64,000 bases of DNA from Plantago ovata. Its lineage: Eukaryota; Streptophyta; Magnoliopsida; Lamiales; Plantaginaceae. How positions within the stretch are numbered: the stretch's first letter is position 1; every line of letters starts with the position of its first letter. The notes beneath the pieces are model-generated. The model was not told the DNA's origin. It made no database searches and worked only from the letters and a program-made list of their open reading frames with translations. Where the stretch lies: the NCBI GenBank assembly GCA_028274465.1, contig CM051458.1, forward strand, positions 25,745,566 to 25,809,565. The letters are read 5' to 3'. The position numbers and the translations under genes were made by a program. Shown piece by piece: positions 23,031-32,700 of this stretch.

Positions 23031-23085
23031 TGGCCCAGTTGGTATGTGTGCAGGCTAATTTTCTGGAGGTCACGGGTTCGAAGCC
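23031..23085 (+). other. tRNA-like sequence inside the copia LTR
   Basis: TGGCCCAGTTGG (23031-23042) matches the A box, and GGTTCGAAGCC (23075-23085) matches the B box GGTTCGANNCC. Between them 'caggctaattttctggaggtca' resembles a degenerate anticodon arm and variable loop. It is antisense to the LTR. No acceptor stem is evident, so a functional tRNA is unlikely. Confidence 0.5.
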
Positions 23086-23590
23086 CATCATTAGCAATCT
23101 TTTTCTTTTGGGCTTTTAACACTTGAACCTCATTCCAAATTGGTTCAAATGCACATTCTAACTTTAATTAATTAAATCCAATTTAATATAATTATTCTTT
23201 CTTCTTTTATTAATTAAATCTAATTTAATTAATTTACTTTTTAAAAGTATAAATTAATCCATTGAATCCAATTCAACTTAATTAATTAGTTGTTACTATC
23301 AAATAGAATCATTTTCAATACTATTAAATTAAATATTTACCAATCCAATTGATATTTATTTAATATATGAATTAAGCTATAAATCTAATTTTAACTTAAT
23401 TAATGATTTCCATCAAATGAAATGTCGTTGACAATAGTAAATCAAATGTTATCAATCCAATTGACATTTAATTTACCCTAATGCTTAATCGGGAGAATCA
23501 TCACCTACTTGTATATGACCCATAGGCCCTCACATATCATGCAATGATCAAATCAAGGTCTCAGTGAATATTCATAGACAATCGTCACTA

Positions 23591-23605
23591 GACAATACTA
23601 ATATG
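23591..23605 (+). repeat. Left TSD of LINE c
   Basis: gacaatactaatatg, repeated exactly at 24596-24610 after the A tail of LINE c. Confidence 0.93.
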
Positions 23606-24370
23606 TCTCGGACATTTAGCTCCCAGGTTGGCTCCATTTGGCGTCTTGCTTTTGTCACCTTGATTTGGCTAATATGGTCTACCCGGAACAGGAGGATTTT
23701 TGATAATGTTCCTTTCTCACGACACTCCATTATTCTCTCTCTGAAGTCCTTGATACGGGAGCAACATCATTCTTTGAAAGGTTCTATGTTCAATACTCAG
23801 GAGGACCTTTTTACTCTTCATTCATTGGGTATACGTGGGCGTGCTAGGGGCAGCACCACTATAGTGGAGGTTCAATGGCATTCCCCGATGTGGGGTTGGA
23901 TTAAATGCAATACAGACGGCAGTGCTATGGGGTCCCCGGGTGATGCTAAAGCCGCGGGAGTTTTTCGTAATCATTTTGGGCATGTCCTTTGCTGTTTTGT
24001 CACACATATAGGTTGCGCCTTTGCCTATGAGGCTGAGTTTGTGGCAGCCATGACTGGCGTGGAGTTGGCTTGCCAACAGGGTTGGTATCGTCTTTGGCTT
24101 GAGACGGATTCTACCTACGTGGAGGGCCTTTTTCAGTCTCGTTCCAAAACTGTTCCTTGGAAGTTTAGGAATCGATGGCTACGAGTTCTGGATCTCCTTC
24201 TTACTTTGGAGTTCAAAGTCTCACACATCTACCGTGAAGGGAATGGGGTGGCGGACACTCTTTCTAACTATCACTCGCATGGTGTATGGCTCCACCAGCT
24301 CGATGTTATTGCTCCTCAGGTTGCCAGAGATATGTCCGGGCAGCCTTACTATAGGATCACGCAGCTTTAA
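23603..24370 (+). CDS. LINE c ORF2 C-terminus with RNase H domain
   Basis: An open frame of about 255 codons, from the ATG at the edge of the insertion to the ORF2 stop codon. It starts at the MSRTFSSQVGSIWRL region (equivalent to LINE b at about 35334) and then holds an archaeal-like RNase H of the RVT_3 type. Visible catalytic motifs are IKCNTDGSAMG, FAYEAEFVAAM, LETDSTYVEG and YREGNGVADTLSN. The frame has no frameshift. It also runs upstream through the TSD into LTR DNA, which is chance. On its own it lacks endonuclease and RT, so it cannot transpose. Confidence 0.85.
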   Translation: MSRTFSSQVGSIWRLAFVTLIWLIWSTRNRRIFDNVPFSRHSIILSLKSLIREQHHSLKGSMFNTQEDLFTLHSLGIRGRARGSTTIVEVQWHSPMWGWIKCNTDGSAMGSPGDAKAAGVFRNHFGHVLCCFVTHIGCAFAYEAEFVAAMTGVELACQQGWYRLWLETDSTYVEGLFQSRSKTVPWKFRNRWLRVLDLLLTLEFKVSHIYREGNGVADTLSNYHSHGVWLHQLDVIAPQVARDMSGQPYYRITQL

Positions 24371-24595
24371 CGCTCAGGCACTCTTTTTCCCACCTGTAGG
24401 TTTTTCCCACAGGATTTTACTATAGGTGGGTTTTAACGAGGCCCGCGGCTGCAACCAGGGATCACTTTCCCTGGGTTTTAGTTTTGCTTTGTCATCTTTT
24501 TCACTTAAGCCGTGTGTGGCTTTTTGTTATTGCTACTACATAAACGTTTTGTACTTTTCAACTTTTTTCAATATATGCTTTATTCATTCAAAAAA
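23606..24595 (+). mobile_element. LINE c: 5'-truncated, in the copia LTR
   Basis: A 990-bp insertion with a perfect 15-bp TSD and a short A tail (about 6 A at 24590-24595). The 3' UTR ends ttcaatatatgctttattcattc, shared with LINE d and different from the LINE a/e and LINE b endings, so c and d form one subfamily. It interrupts the LTR of element 2 and is therefore younger. Confidence 0.95.
24389..24474 (+). other. LINE c 3' UTR paired hairpins
   Basis: Hairpin 1: CCCACCTGTAG (24389-24399) with CTATAGGTGGG (24420-24430), 11 pairs including one G-U. Hairpin 2: CCAGGGA (24455-24461) with TCCCTGG (24468-24474). Compared with LINEs b and e, several pairs have changed on both sides. Confidence 0.8.
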
Positions 24596-25501
24596 GACAA
24601 TACTAATATGTAAGGAACGTTTGTTGAGGAGATACAAACTGCATGTGATGTAGAGTACTTTGATGATACGGTCCTTTCATTCTCGAATACTCGAATGAAT
24701 CTAGAATATGGATTAGTGTCTATTCCAATAACTCATCCATTGTCTCTCAATCTTCTTAGTCGATCTAGATGATTATGTCCAAACACCATTTTGACATATA
24801 TCTTTGCAGTGGCCACTGACTAACGATCGCACTAAATATGAGATGTAGAGTATTCTCTCCTTGAATCTATTCGGAGGAATGAATCCTGATCTTGGTCCAA
24901 TCACTCACACCATATGCTTCCTAATATACCCAACGCATGCCGTATCTACCCTACTTTAAGAGTGCAAGCGTTGCGCATGGTCAAAGTATATTATTCCACA
25001 TATGATGTAATATTGACTTCAAGTCTGAGGACTATTACATCACCCTACAATCCGATACTCCCATAGACACTTAAATAGAATTTACCAAATGGTTTCTCGG
25101 CTGGGCATGCCAACACTCTCCAAAGTGTCCATGTGTCCATCATGAATAACCAAGCTATTCGCAGCAGTGAGAACTACTACATCCTCGAAGGATCTGATGC
25201 AACACATGCTAGTCTCTATCGCATCATTGATATCCCATATCTCAATGACCATCAACTAGTGGCTAATTTTAGGACTTAAGTTCTGACACGCAAGCTCCCA
25301 CTAACTTGGTGATTATCTTTAGTCCTTGGGAACATCTTACAGAATAATTCAAACAACCAAATAATCTATTCAGTAAATGTAATGCCAATTGTATTTATGT
25401 ATGCTTAAATAAATGTAACATAAATAAATACCAATAAGCTGAATGCGGTAAAGTACATATCGTCCTTAATGTTGGTTGTCTCTAGGACATATATACTTTC
25501 A

Positions 25502-25515
25502 ATCTCCCACTTGGC
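25502..25515 (-). promoter_or_regulatory. Polypurine tract of copia element 2
   Basis: Minus-strand GCCAAGTGGGAGAT, identical to that of element 1 and directly before the LTR start TGAAAG. It shows that this LTR belongs with the decayed gag-pol on its right. Confidence 0.8.
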
Positions 25516-28500
25516 CTAGAGTCAATCACTCATGTGTGTCCAACATTTAGATTCTTGGAATGGCTAACTTGTCTCTCGAAAGACAAGGTTTTGTGAAAGA
25601 ATCAGCGTAGTGTCCTCACGGAGAAATTACTTTATTTGTTTATGATGCAATCTATCAGTGGTTTCCAACCAGTGATAGTGTCTCAGTAGATCCATGCTAG
25701 TATCATAAGATCTTGGTTCCTTTGCACGTGTAGTCGCCTTAGTATAATCGCAATTTCACAATTCGATTACTAACACTTGGAACTACCCCTTGTTCTTCTA
25801 AGAACCTTCTAGCATAATCATACATGACATAGGTTGTTGAATCTATACATCATTAGATCTAATCTAATATGATACTATTACTACGATGAATACAAAATTA
25901 TAATTGCAATAAGTCCAATCATCACATTTATAATGAAGCTTACTACTCATATATTTAGTATATATATAAGCTAAGCTCCCACTGTCCATGAAATCCGTTG
26001 ATAATTCTAAGTCACCTTGACTGTGATGTATCACATTTGTACATTTTAGGCGATGGTTGCACTATACAACATCGTGTATATGTACAGAGTTCATACTTCA
26101 ATAAGACAATCTATTATTGACAGTATAACCATGTGATAATAATAATAGATTCTTCTAGAATTCTATTATTGTTTATCAACACATTATTTATTCAAAACAG
26201 TGAATATCATGAAGAATTTGAATATTCTCTCGAACCTATCCAACAAGGTTTCAATATGAAAATATCCTAGAAACATTCATTCAAGCCCCCTCACAATGAA
26301 AGTCTTGAATGACCAATATTTTGACTGTTAACGTGGAAGATATTTCATATGATGTTGGTATCAATCATTTTCAATCATATAGATAAGAGCTTCTCACAAA
26401 CACTTCTAAAGATGTACAAATGATTCATCTACTTTTGAAATAAGTTAAACTAATTTACTTATTTCAAATGTAAATGATCAAACTCCTAGAGGCTTGCATA
26501 AGTCCACAATGGTCTTATCTTATTTGATTTGCATATCCATACATGATTTGAATTCGACACTAAGGCCTATAACTGTGTAAAACACACTTTACAATAAAGT
26601 TTCTCCTCAGAAAGTGGTATAGGCTTGTTATCGAACATATCATGCAATTATTAGATGCTTATGCAAGTAAAATCTTATAGGACTGGTCTATAATCCAACC
26701 AATAGATAGTATATAGTATGTCTCCCAGACTCAACTATATAATTTTGATTGTTCTACACTATGTAGGCATAGACTCCGTTGTTGATATAATACTTTCCTG
26801 AAAGAAACTACTACTATGTAATAATAAAATATCAACTTACTTAAGTTCTAAAACTTAAGTAATCTCTAGTCCATCTCTTAAGATCCTATGGCTTTAAGCC
26901 ACCTCTCAAAATCGATATCAAATATCATTTTGTTAGTTACAGGTTATAAACTCATCCCTGCGTATGACAGTAAATAATCGCGATCCTTCTAAAGGATTTC
27001 ATACAATTCAATTTGTCACGACAATTTACTTAACCTAGGAGTTTGTTCATTTGCGTTCGAATTCGTTTAATAATCCTGAATGTTATGAGGCACTCTAATA
27101 TTGGGACACCCAATAAATTATAGTGATCAAGGTAACACTCAAATGCTATCCTTGCTACGAAGAATGTGCAACCTTTAAGTTGCACTGTTTCAACTTATGG
27201 GAATAACTTATTCATAAAAAGATTACTCTCTAAATGCTTTCATTAGCTTATGGGCATTACCAAGTAACTTACTCCCACTAACCTCAAGCACCGTTGACTC
27301 TTCCTCTGGATCTTTGTCATAGTTAAGTGACAAGTTATCAGCCTCATTAGTTAATTTGTGCTTTTGAAACCATTTCAAACTTTTTACTTCTATCCAATTT
27401 ATTCCTTGTAAACTCCAAGTCCTAAAAGAATAGCATGTGTCAAGGAACAACATCCAATTTGTCTCTTATAAAGATAGAGATAAAGTTTCACAAATTAACA
27501 CATTCTAAAATCCTATTAATCATGAAGAACTTTAATACATATATGGGACAACCCCATATTTAGCTATGTAATAAAGAATCTTACAACATAACTATTATGT
27601 GTCTCTAAGACTGATTTAGTAAGGATATAATTAGGACACATATTGAGCTTCAATTGCACGTGTAACAAAGTATATGGGTTAATATGTCGAACATAGCATT
27701 TCCGTTTCAATGGAACCCATCATGGGAGATTAACCATGTCTAACAAGGTTTAATTAATTCCACTACATTAGAACCCATGGACTTTCATAACAATCCATAA
27801 CCATGTTCTAAGTATTATTCTATTGACCCAATCAAAGAATAAAACACTTCGTATAACATGTTTAATCTATTCAGCATTGTGACCTTGTACTTCTCAAGGT
27901 GAACTCGCATCTTCATAAGCGCAAGTGTTTAGACCAAGGGAAATATAAATCACATGGTGAATTAGGACAATTCCCAATTTAAATGCTCACACATGTCTTT
28001 CAATGTGTGTCTTCTCAAATTGTTATTTGGTATTCATCCTTTTCCAAAAAGATCTAGTGAATGCCAATTAATTATAAGATAAAACTACAATCCATATGTT
28101 TCAAAACAAATGGTGTTAAGTAGTCTAACTTACTTAACACTTGTCATTCTTATCTCACAAGTTCAACCAAGTTGACAAATAACATAATTTTGGGAAATTG
28201 GTTTGTTATGTTGGTCTTCTTATCGTGTATTGAGAAAGTCATGTCTTATGGTAAGAACTTTTGATCCATGTTCTTGAACACGTCTACCTCTATACTATTA
28301 GTGTAACTAAATAGTAGGTAAATCCATTATCGTCTTAACAAGTACGGGAATAATGTTCTTAACATATGAAATTAATAGTCAAATAATTTCATTTGTAATT
28401 AGTATCCAACACTAAAATTACTTCATAGACATAACCAACTTTCAATACGCAATAATGTGCTTGAATCTCTAAGCAATAATTGCTTTAAGTTCAAGGAATC

Positions 28501-29540
28501 AAACTTTGCTACCCATACTCTCATTGAATTACTATAATTTCAATAGAGTGAATTATTCGTTAGACATTTACTCTTTCTTCCAAGGTCATTTTAAGATAAA
28601 TGGAAATATACTTAGAGCAGCTCTTAGTATATTTATTCTACTTTCCATTCCTTGCGGATTGGTTTAATAGAACCGCTCACTATGAGCACCATTACCCATG
28701 GATGATGTTCTTGCAAAAGACTATGAGTAGTAAGCAGCTTTAGTCAATCTCACTTCTATTGTATTTTTTTTTGAATGAATAAAGCATATATTGAAAAAAG
28801 TTGAAAAGTACAAAACGTTTATGTAGTAGCAATAACAAAAAGCCACACACGGCTTAAGTGAAAAAGATGACAAAGCAAAACTAAAACCCAGGGAAAGTGA
28901 TCCCTGGTTGCAGCCGCGGGCCTCGTTAAAACCCACCTATAGTAAAACCCTGTGGGAAAAACCTACAGGTGGGAAAAAGAGTGCCTTAATAACAAATTAA
29001 TTGAAGAAATGTTAAGCAATATTCTCTAAGAATTTCAACATCCTCAATTGACTTTCTTATTCCAAATAATATGAGAGCTTGTGAGGAGAAATCAAATTCA
29101 ACATTTAAAGACAATACACATTGACTATCATAAGAACTTGTACTCCCACTGAGTTAGCCAAACTCTATAATAGAGGTTGACCAAAGTCATTGTTCATCAT
29201 ACATGTTCTAAGAGGTATCTTCTATAATGTCTTCATATTCTCATGTTGTGTAAGCTACTTGTGTACCATACACGCCTAAGTCACATACGGTACATAGTTG
29301 TCCTTGTCTTTAATATAAGTATTCTTGTCCAACTCGAAATACTCAAATTCAAACACAAGACAATCTTGGGTACGTGCTTGTCCAAGACAAACTCAATTAA
29401 ATCAAACGCAAATCACAATACAGTCAAAATGTCATTGGTAAATAAATTAAACTAACAGTATTCATCAATGCCATTCTACAACAACCTTATAAAACATAAT
29501 GTAAATAAAGCGTGAATTAAATTTAACTCAACTTAAATAA
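25516..29540 (-). pseudogene. Decayed copia gag-pol of element 2
   Basis: No open frame, but the DNA stays colinear with the intact gag-pol at 16202-20461. Matching patches include the 3' end (25516-25620), 'ggttcctttgca' and 'ggaactacccc' of RNase H (25715-25790), 'ctcctagaggcttgcataagtccac' of RT (about 26480-26510), 'ccatgtctaacaagg' of integrase (about 27735), 'caaatggtgttaagtagtctaac' of pre-integrase (28105-28130) and 'atcaaattcaacat' of gag (about 29090). Substitutions and indels are dense, and the total is shorter than the intact gene even though it includes a 223-bp LINE. This is an old, inactive gene, much more damaged than its own LTR and leader. Confidence 0.82.
28764..28986 (-). 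mobile_element. LINE d: 3' UTR-only fragment, minus strand
   Basis: About 214 bp of LINE 3' UTR plus a 9-T run (28764-28772, the A tail on the minus strand). It starts at 'aggcactctttttccc', just after the ORF2 stop region, so no coding sequence is present. It closely matches the LINE c 3' UTR. It carries hairpin 1 (28932-28973 on the reverse strand). I see no clear TSD. It lies inside the decayed gag-pol of element 2. Confidence 0.93.
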
Positions 29541-30061
29541 CAATTCACAATATCCTAATTCAGCGACTAAATAATCAAGGCCTTTTGACTTATTTAGTTC
29601 CATTAATTTTATCATATTCACCGACCCCATTAAAAGAATACGGATTCATTTCTAATATGAATCTTAATGACCAAGATCCAAATCTGCACTACTACAGCCC
29701 CTGCTATGGCTGATCACTGTAATAGCCAAATAAGGTAGGTCTCTAAACCAATTGTACAATACAACTCTTGATTGACCAAAGCTACTTTGATCGACGTCCT
29801 ATAGGCTATGCCTGACGCTATGGCGACTCGACATAGCCCAAGTAAGTCACAACCATCACACAATACCAACTATGGACCTATGAAAGAGATTTTCCATCGG
29901 CAAACAGAGTAAGCACTATGGTGCATATTACTCATGAGATTAGATGGTTCCATTCATCATTCAATTATGATGGGTGACGTCGTGCGGTCAAATCGAGACT
30001 TAAATTTTAGATGGGGAACATTTATGTCGGGGTATTTAATCGCTTAAACAAGATCTTAGAT
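29541..30061 (-). other. Copia element 2 leader, gag-proximal part
   Basis: Aligns block by block with 20530-21010 of element 1: the 'cagcgactaaataa' stem, the 'gctatggctgatcact' block, 'tgcctgacgctatggcgact', 'caaacagag' and 'ggggtatttaatcgctt'. The ACTACTACAG (29688-29697) and CTGTAATAGC (29717-29726) arms retain the inner pairing with ACAG/CTGT in place of ATAG/CTAT of element 1. Non-coding. Confidence 0.78.
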
Positions 30062-30078
30062 AACTATCAAACATAGGG
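30062..30078 (+). repeat. Left TSD of LINE e
   Basis: aactatcaaacataggg, repeated at 30925-30941 after the A tail. The first two A bases are ambiguous with the tail, so the TSD is 15-17 bp. Confidence 0.93.
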
Positions 30079-30115
30079 TACGGTTCATGAGCAAGGCAAC
30101 CTTCTAAAAGGTACG

Positions 30116-30700
30116 ATGTATAATTCTGTAGATGATCTTATGACTTTGCATACTTTTGGCATTACAGGTTGCTCTAGACCTCCTCCCGTGATTAAAGAGG
30201 TTCACTGGATTCCGCCTTCAAGTGGATGGATTAAATGCAACACCGATGGTAGTGCTAAAGGTGCTCCGGGCGATGCTATTGCAGCTGGTGTTTTTAGGGA
30301 TGCCTTTGGTGTGGTGAAGGGTTGTTTTGTGCAACATTTGGGTCGTCTTTTTGCTTTTGAAGCCGAGTTGGCAGCCGTGATGTATGCCATTGAGATTGCG
30401 GTTTTACACGGCTGGAATAAGCTTTGGCTTGAGACGGATTCAGCCTATGTCGAAGGCCTTTTGCTCACTCGCTCCAACAATGTTCCCTGGCAGTTTCGAA
30501 ATCGTTGGTTGAGGGTTCTCGCGCTGTTGGGACTTTTTGATTTCAAGATCACGCATATCTATAGGGAAGGCAATGCAGTAGCAGATACTCTTTCTAATCA
30601 CCATACCGATGGTTATTGGCCTCATCAAATTGATTGTATTGTGGATCAGGTGCTCAGAGATGCTTCGGGGCAGCCTTATTTTCGTTTCATGCAGCACTAA
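30116..30700 (+). CDS. LINE e ORF2 C-terminus with RNase H domain
   Basis: 194 residues from the first ATG; the frame is open from the insertion edge near 30080. Archaeal-like RNase H motifs are all present: IKCNTDGSAKGAPG, FAFEAELAAVM, LETDSAYVEG and YREGNAVADTLSNHH. It ends at the normal ORF2 stop before the 3' UTR. It lacks RT and endonuclease, so it is a domain remnant with no promoter visible here. Its intact frame is the reference that shows where LINE a has indels. Confidence 0.85.
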   Translation: MYNSVDDLMTLHTFGITGCSRPPPVIKEVHWIPPSSGWIKCNTDGSAKGAPGDAIAAGVFRDAFGVVKGCFVQHLGRLFAFEAELAAVMYAIEIAVLHGWNKLWLETDSAYVEGLLLTRSNNVPWQFRNRWLRVLALLGLFDFKITHIYREGNAVADTLSNHHTDGYWPHQIDCIVDQVLRDASGQPYFRFMQH

Positions 30701-30716
30701 CACTCATGCACTCTTT

Positions 30717-30802
30717 CCCATCTGTAGGTTTTTCCCACTGGGTTTTTCTATGGATGGGTTTTAACGAGGCCCGTGGTTGCAACCAGGAATTTCTTTTCCT
30801 GG
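30717..30802 (+). other. LINE e 3' UTR paired hairpins
   Basis: Hairpin 1: CCCATCTGTAG (30717-30727) with CTATGGATGGG (30748-30758). Hairpin 2: CCAGGAA (30783-30789) with TTCCTGG (30796-30802). The linker ttttaacgaggcccg is the same as in the other copies. Confidence 0.8.
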
Positions 30803-30940
30803 GTTAGTTTTCTGTGTACATTAGATTTGTCTTTGTATTCTTGTTTGCATCTACGTCCGCATGTGGGCTGTAGATTGGTCTCTAACATTCTGTTTTTTTA
30901 ATACAAGCGCGGTTTATTTAAAAAAACTATCAAACATAGG

Positions 30941-31092
30941 GCGCCGCCTACCCACACATACAATTCGCGGGCAAACTAATAATGAGTGCCGCCTACTCAT
31001 GCATACAATATGCGGACAAGCAAGTAATGGGTGCCGCCTACCCATGTATATGACAGATGCGGTCCGGAAACTGGTGGGTGCCGCCTACCCAT
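30941..31092. repeat. Hairpin array in the element 2 leader
   Basis: Four units with the constant gccgcct core. Hairpins are clear at 30982-31000 (ATGAGT/ACTCAT), 31027-31045 (ATGGGT/ACCCAT) and 31075-31092 (GGGT/ACCC). The first unit (30938-30955) is damaged beside LINE e. Spacing is about 45 bp, as in element 1. Confidence 0.85.
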
Positions 31093-32647
31093 ACATTGCG
31101 GACATAAACTGCTATACTGATTTAAAGTAAATCATATAGACATTCAAACATATGAGCAAGTAATTGTGAGTTTAAAGTTTGCAAGAAAATATAATTTGTC
31201 TCATCTTTATACTTGTAAAGTAATTATAAATATTTTACTTCAAAAATAAAACATTTATTAATTTCCAAGAAATTAAAATAAATTATAAATCAAATTTATA
31301 ATAATTTGTAAGTCATAAATCTAATTTATGAATTTTCTAGAAATTTATAAACATTTAAAACAAGTTTCTACATTAATATAATCTTCTAAAGAATATATTA
31401 ATATTTAAATTTAGTTTATAAGCTATGTCCAACATGTATCTAATCATTAATATAAATCTCCACGATTAATATTATGACATAAATGTAATTTATAAACTAC
31501 TCATGAATTAAATAATAAGTTTCTAAAACTCTAGGGATTTATTTTAAATTTCCAGAGAGCTTTTATGAAGTTTCTAAAACTTATGAGGGCTAAATCGAAC
31601 GTATCAGATACTCAGAGGACCAGTGACAATTTTTGGAATTGTAAAATCAAATTTTAATGGTCAAATTGAAATTTAGAAAACTTAAGGACTGGATTTATGA
31701 ATATAAACAGTGCAGGGACCTCTACTACAATAAGACAGAAAAATCTGTCAAATTGTAATAAAGGTCCCCAAACTTCTGTTCCTTTCAACCACGCCCTTAT
31801 ACATTCTGCAAATGTTCAATTCGGTCCCTGCAAGTTCCAAAAGCTTGCACAATGGTCCTACAATGGAGTTTTCATCTCCAATTCGATTTTCCCATCAATC
31901 TTAGTGTTCTAAACACAAATCCAACAATCAATCAATCATTAAACATCATCAATCCATACGAATCATCAATAGATCGAATCAAAAGGCATTAAGAATCAAA
32001 ATCCCAATTCTTTTTATCTTTTTTTATAAATCGATCGATCGATCAAATCGATATGCGATCCCGTTCGTGTCTAGTTCAGTCGGATCGATTCCGACTTCAG
32101 CTAACATCGTCGAATCTCATCCTCCCGCTTTTGAATTGATTCAAGTTCAAGGCTGTGGAGCTTTCATGGCCGCCATCAATGGCTGCTCGAGCTCTTCAAT
32201 TCTTGAACTCGAATCGAATCGTGAAACTGAAGGCACGGTTGAGGAGAGGGCGAGAAACGGAGAAGAATGATATCTTTGGTTCGACGAACGTAGGTCAAAC
32301 GGAGCCGAGCTCCGGCGAAGCTCCAAGCTTCGGTCATGGCGAATGAACTAAGCAGGAAACCTACGGGAAGATGATGATGATGTCATGATGATGATTGAAC
32401 CCAACAATAACAAATTGATAATAATTAATCAATCATCAGTTAATCTAATCTAATCAGATCTAATCTGATTGTTAATACAAAACTCTTTGAACCCAGCTCG
32501 TAAAATAAAACTTTGAGAAGAAATCAAATTTCATAATAACAAAACCCAGTTCGTGACGATTTAAATTTTATAACCAGAACAAATTATAATTCTTCAAATT
32601 TAAAACTCACAATAAACCATAAAATAACATGTAAATAATTCATTCAA
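31093..32647 (-). other. Element 2 leader, distal part
   Basis: Non-coding. 31130-31560 is AT-rich and aligns loosely with 21240-21590 of element 1 ('ataatcttc(c/t)aaag', 'tagtttataa'). 31560-31900 holds phrases such as 'cagggacctctactacaat' that have no match in element 1. 32031-32044 is a short tcga repeat. 32100-32345 is GC-richer, with overlapping stems near 32300-32333 (cggagccgagctccg; gagctccggcgaagctc). 32365-32395 is gat/atg-rich. No LTR end, primer-binding site or 5' LTR is seen before the block stops at 32647 against LINE b. I cannot say whether the GC-rich part is leader or captured host DNA. Confidence 0.55.
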
Positions 32648-32692
32648 TTCGATGTTCTACCGGACATTTAAATGTCCCACGACCTTTCAGAT
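32648..32692. repeat. 45-bp duplication flanking the copia block, right copy
   Basis: Same as 15499-15543, with the palindrome at 32662-32677. It restarts the LINE b reading frame (...STGHLNVPRPFRFQNMW...). Confidence 0.92.
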
Positions 32693-32700
32693 TCCAGAAC

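Larger units (their letters stand above)
22493..25501 (-). mobile_element. Copia element 2: complete LTR, with LINE c inside
   Basis: Bounded by TGTTAGTATAT (22493) and ATATACTTTCA (ending 25501), that is TG...CA with a short imperfect terminal inverted repeat. It spans 3009 bp, about 2004 bp once LINE c and one copy of its TSD are removed. The right end abuts a polypurine tract and decayed gag-pol, so this is the 3' LTR of element 2. Just beyond 22493 the minus strand reads ACTAACA then GTGGTACCA, which looks like an LTR end followed by a primer-binding start. The same LTR could therefore also have served as the 5' LTR of element 1. The part at 24860-25501 is clearly related to, but diverged from, the element 1 LTR. 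The inner part (23100-23500) is very AT-rich and non-coding. Confidence 0.88.
30079..30924 (+). mobile_element. LINE e: 5'-truncated, in the copia leader
   Basis: An 846-bp insertion with a 15-17-bp TSD. It starts within the region between the zinc-binding and RNase H domains (VHEQGNLLKGT) and ends '...gcggtttatttaaaaaa'. It is the same subfamily as LINE a, which it resembles almost base for base apart from indels in LINE a. It splits the hairpin array of the element 2 leader at its first unit. Confidence 0.95.

Noticed and set aside
27223..27453. 76-codon minus-strand open frame in the element 2 interior
   Set aside because: It is a short surviving stretch within decayed gag-pol, about where the pre-RT linker should be, with no frame continuity on either side.
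28764..28986. LINE d as a promoter or small gene with poly(T)
   Set aside because: It matches the LINE 3' UTR in reverse; the T run is its A tail.
29243..29455. 70-codon plus-strand open frame
   Set aside because: It lies antisense to the decayed gag region, with AT-rich composition and no recognisable motif.
32031..32044. tcga repeat as a functional microsatellite
   Set aside because: Only about 14 bp. Nothing supports a role.
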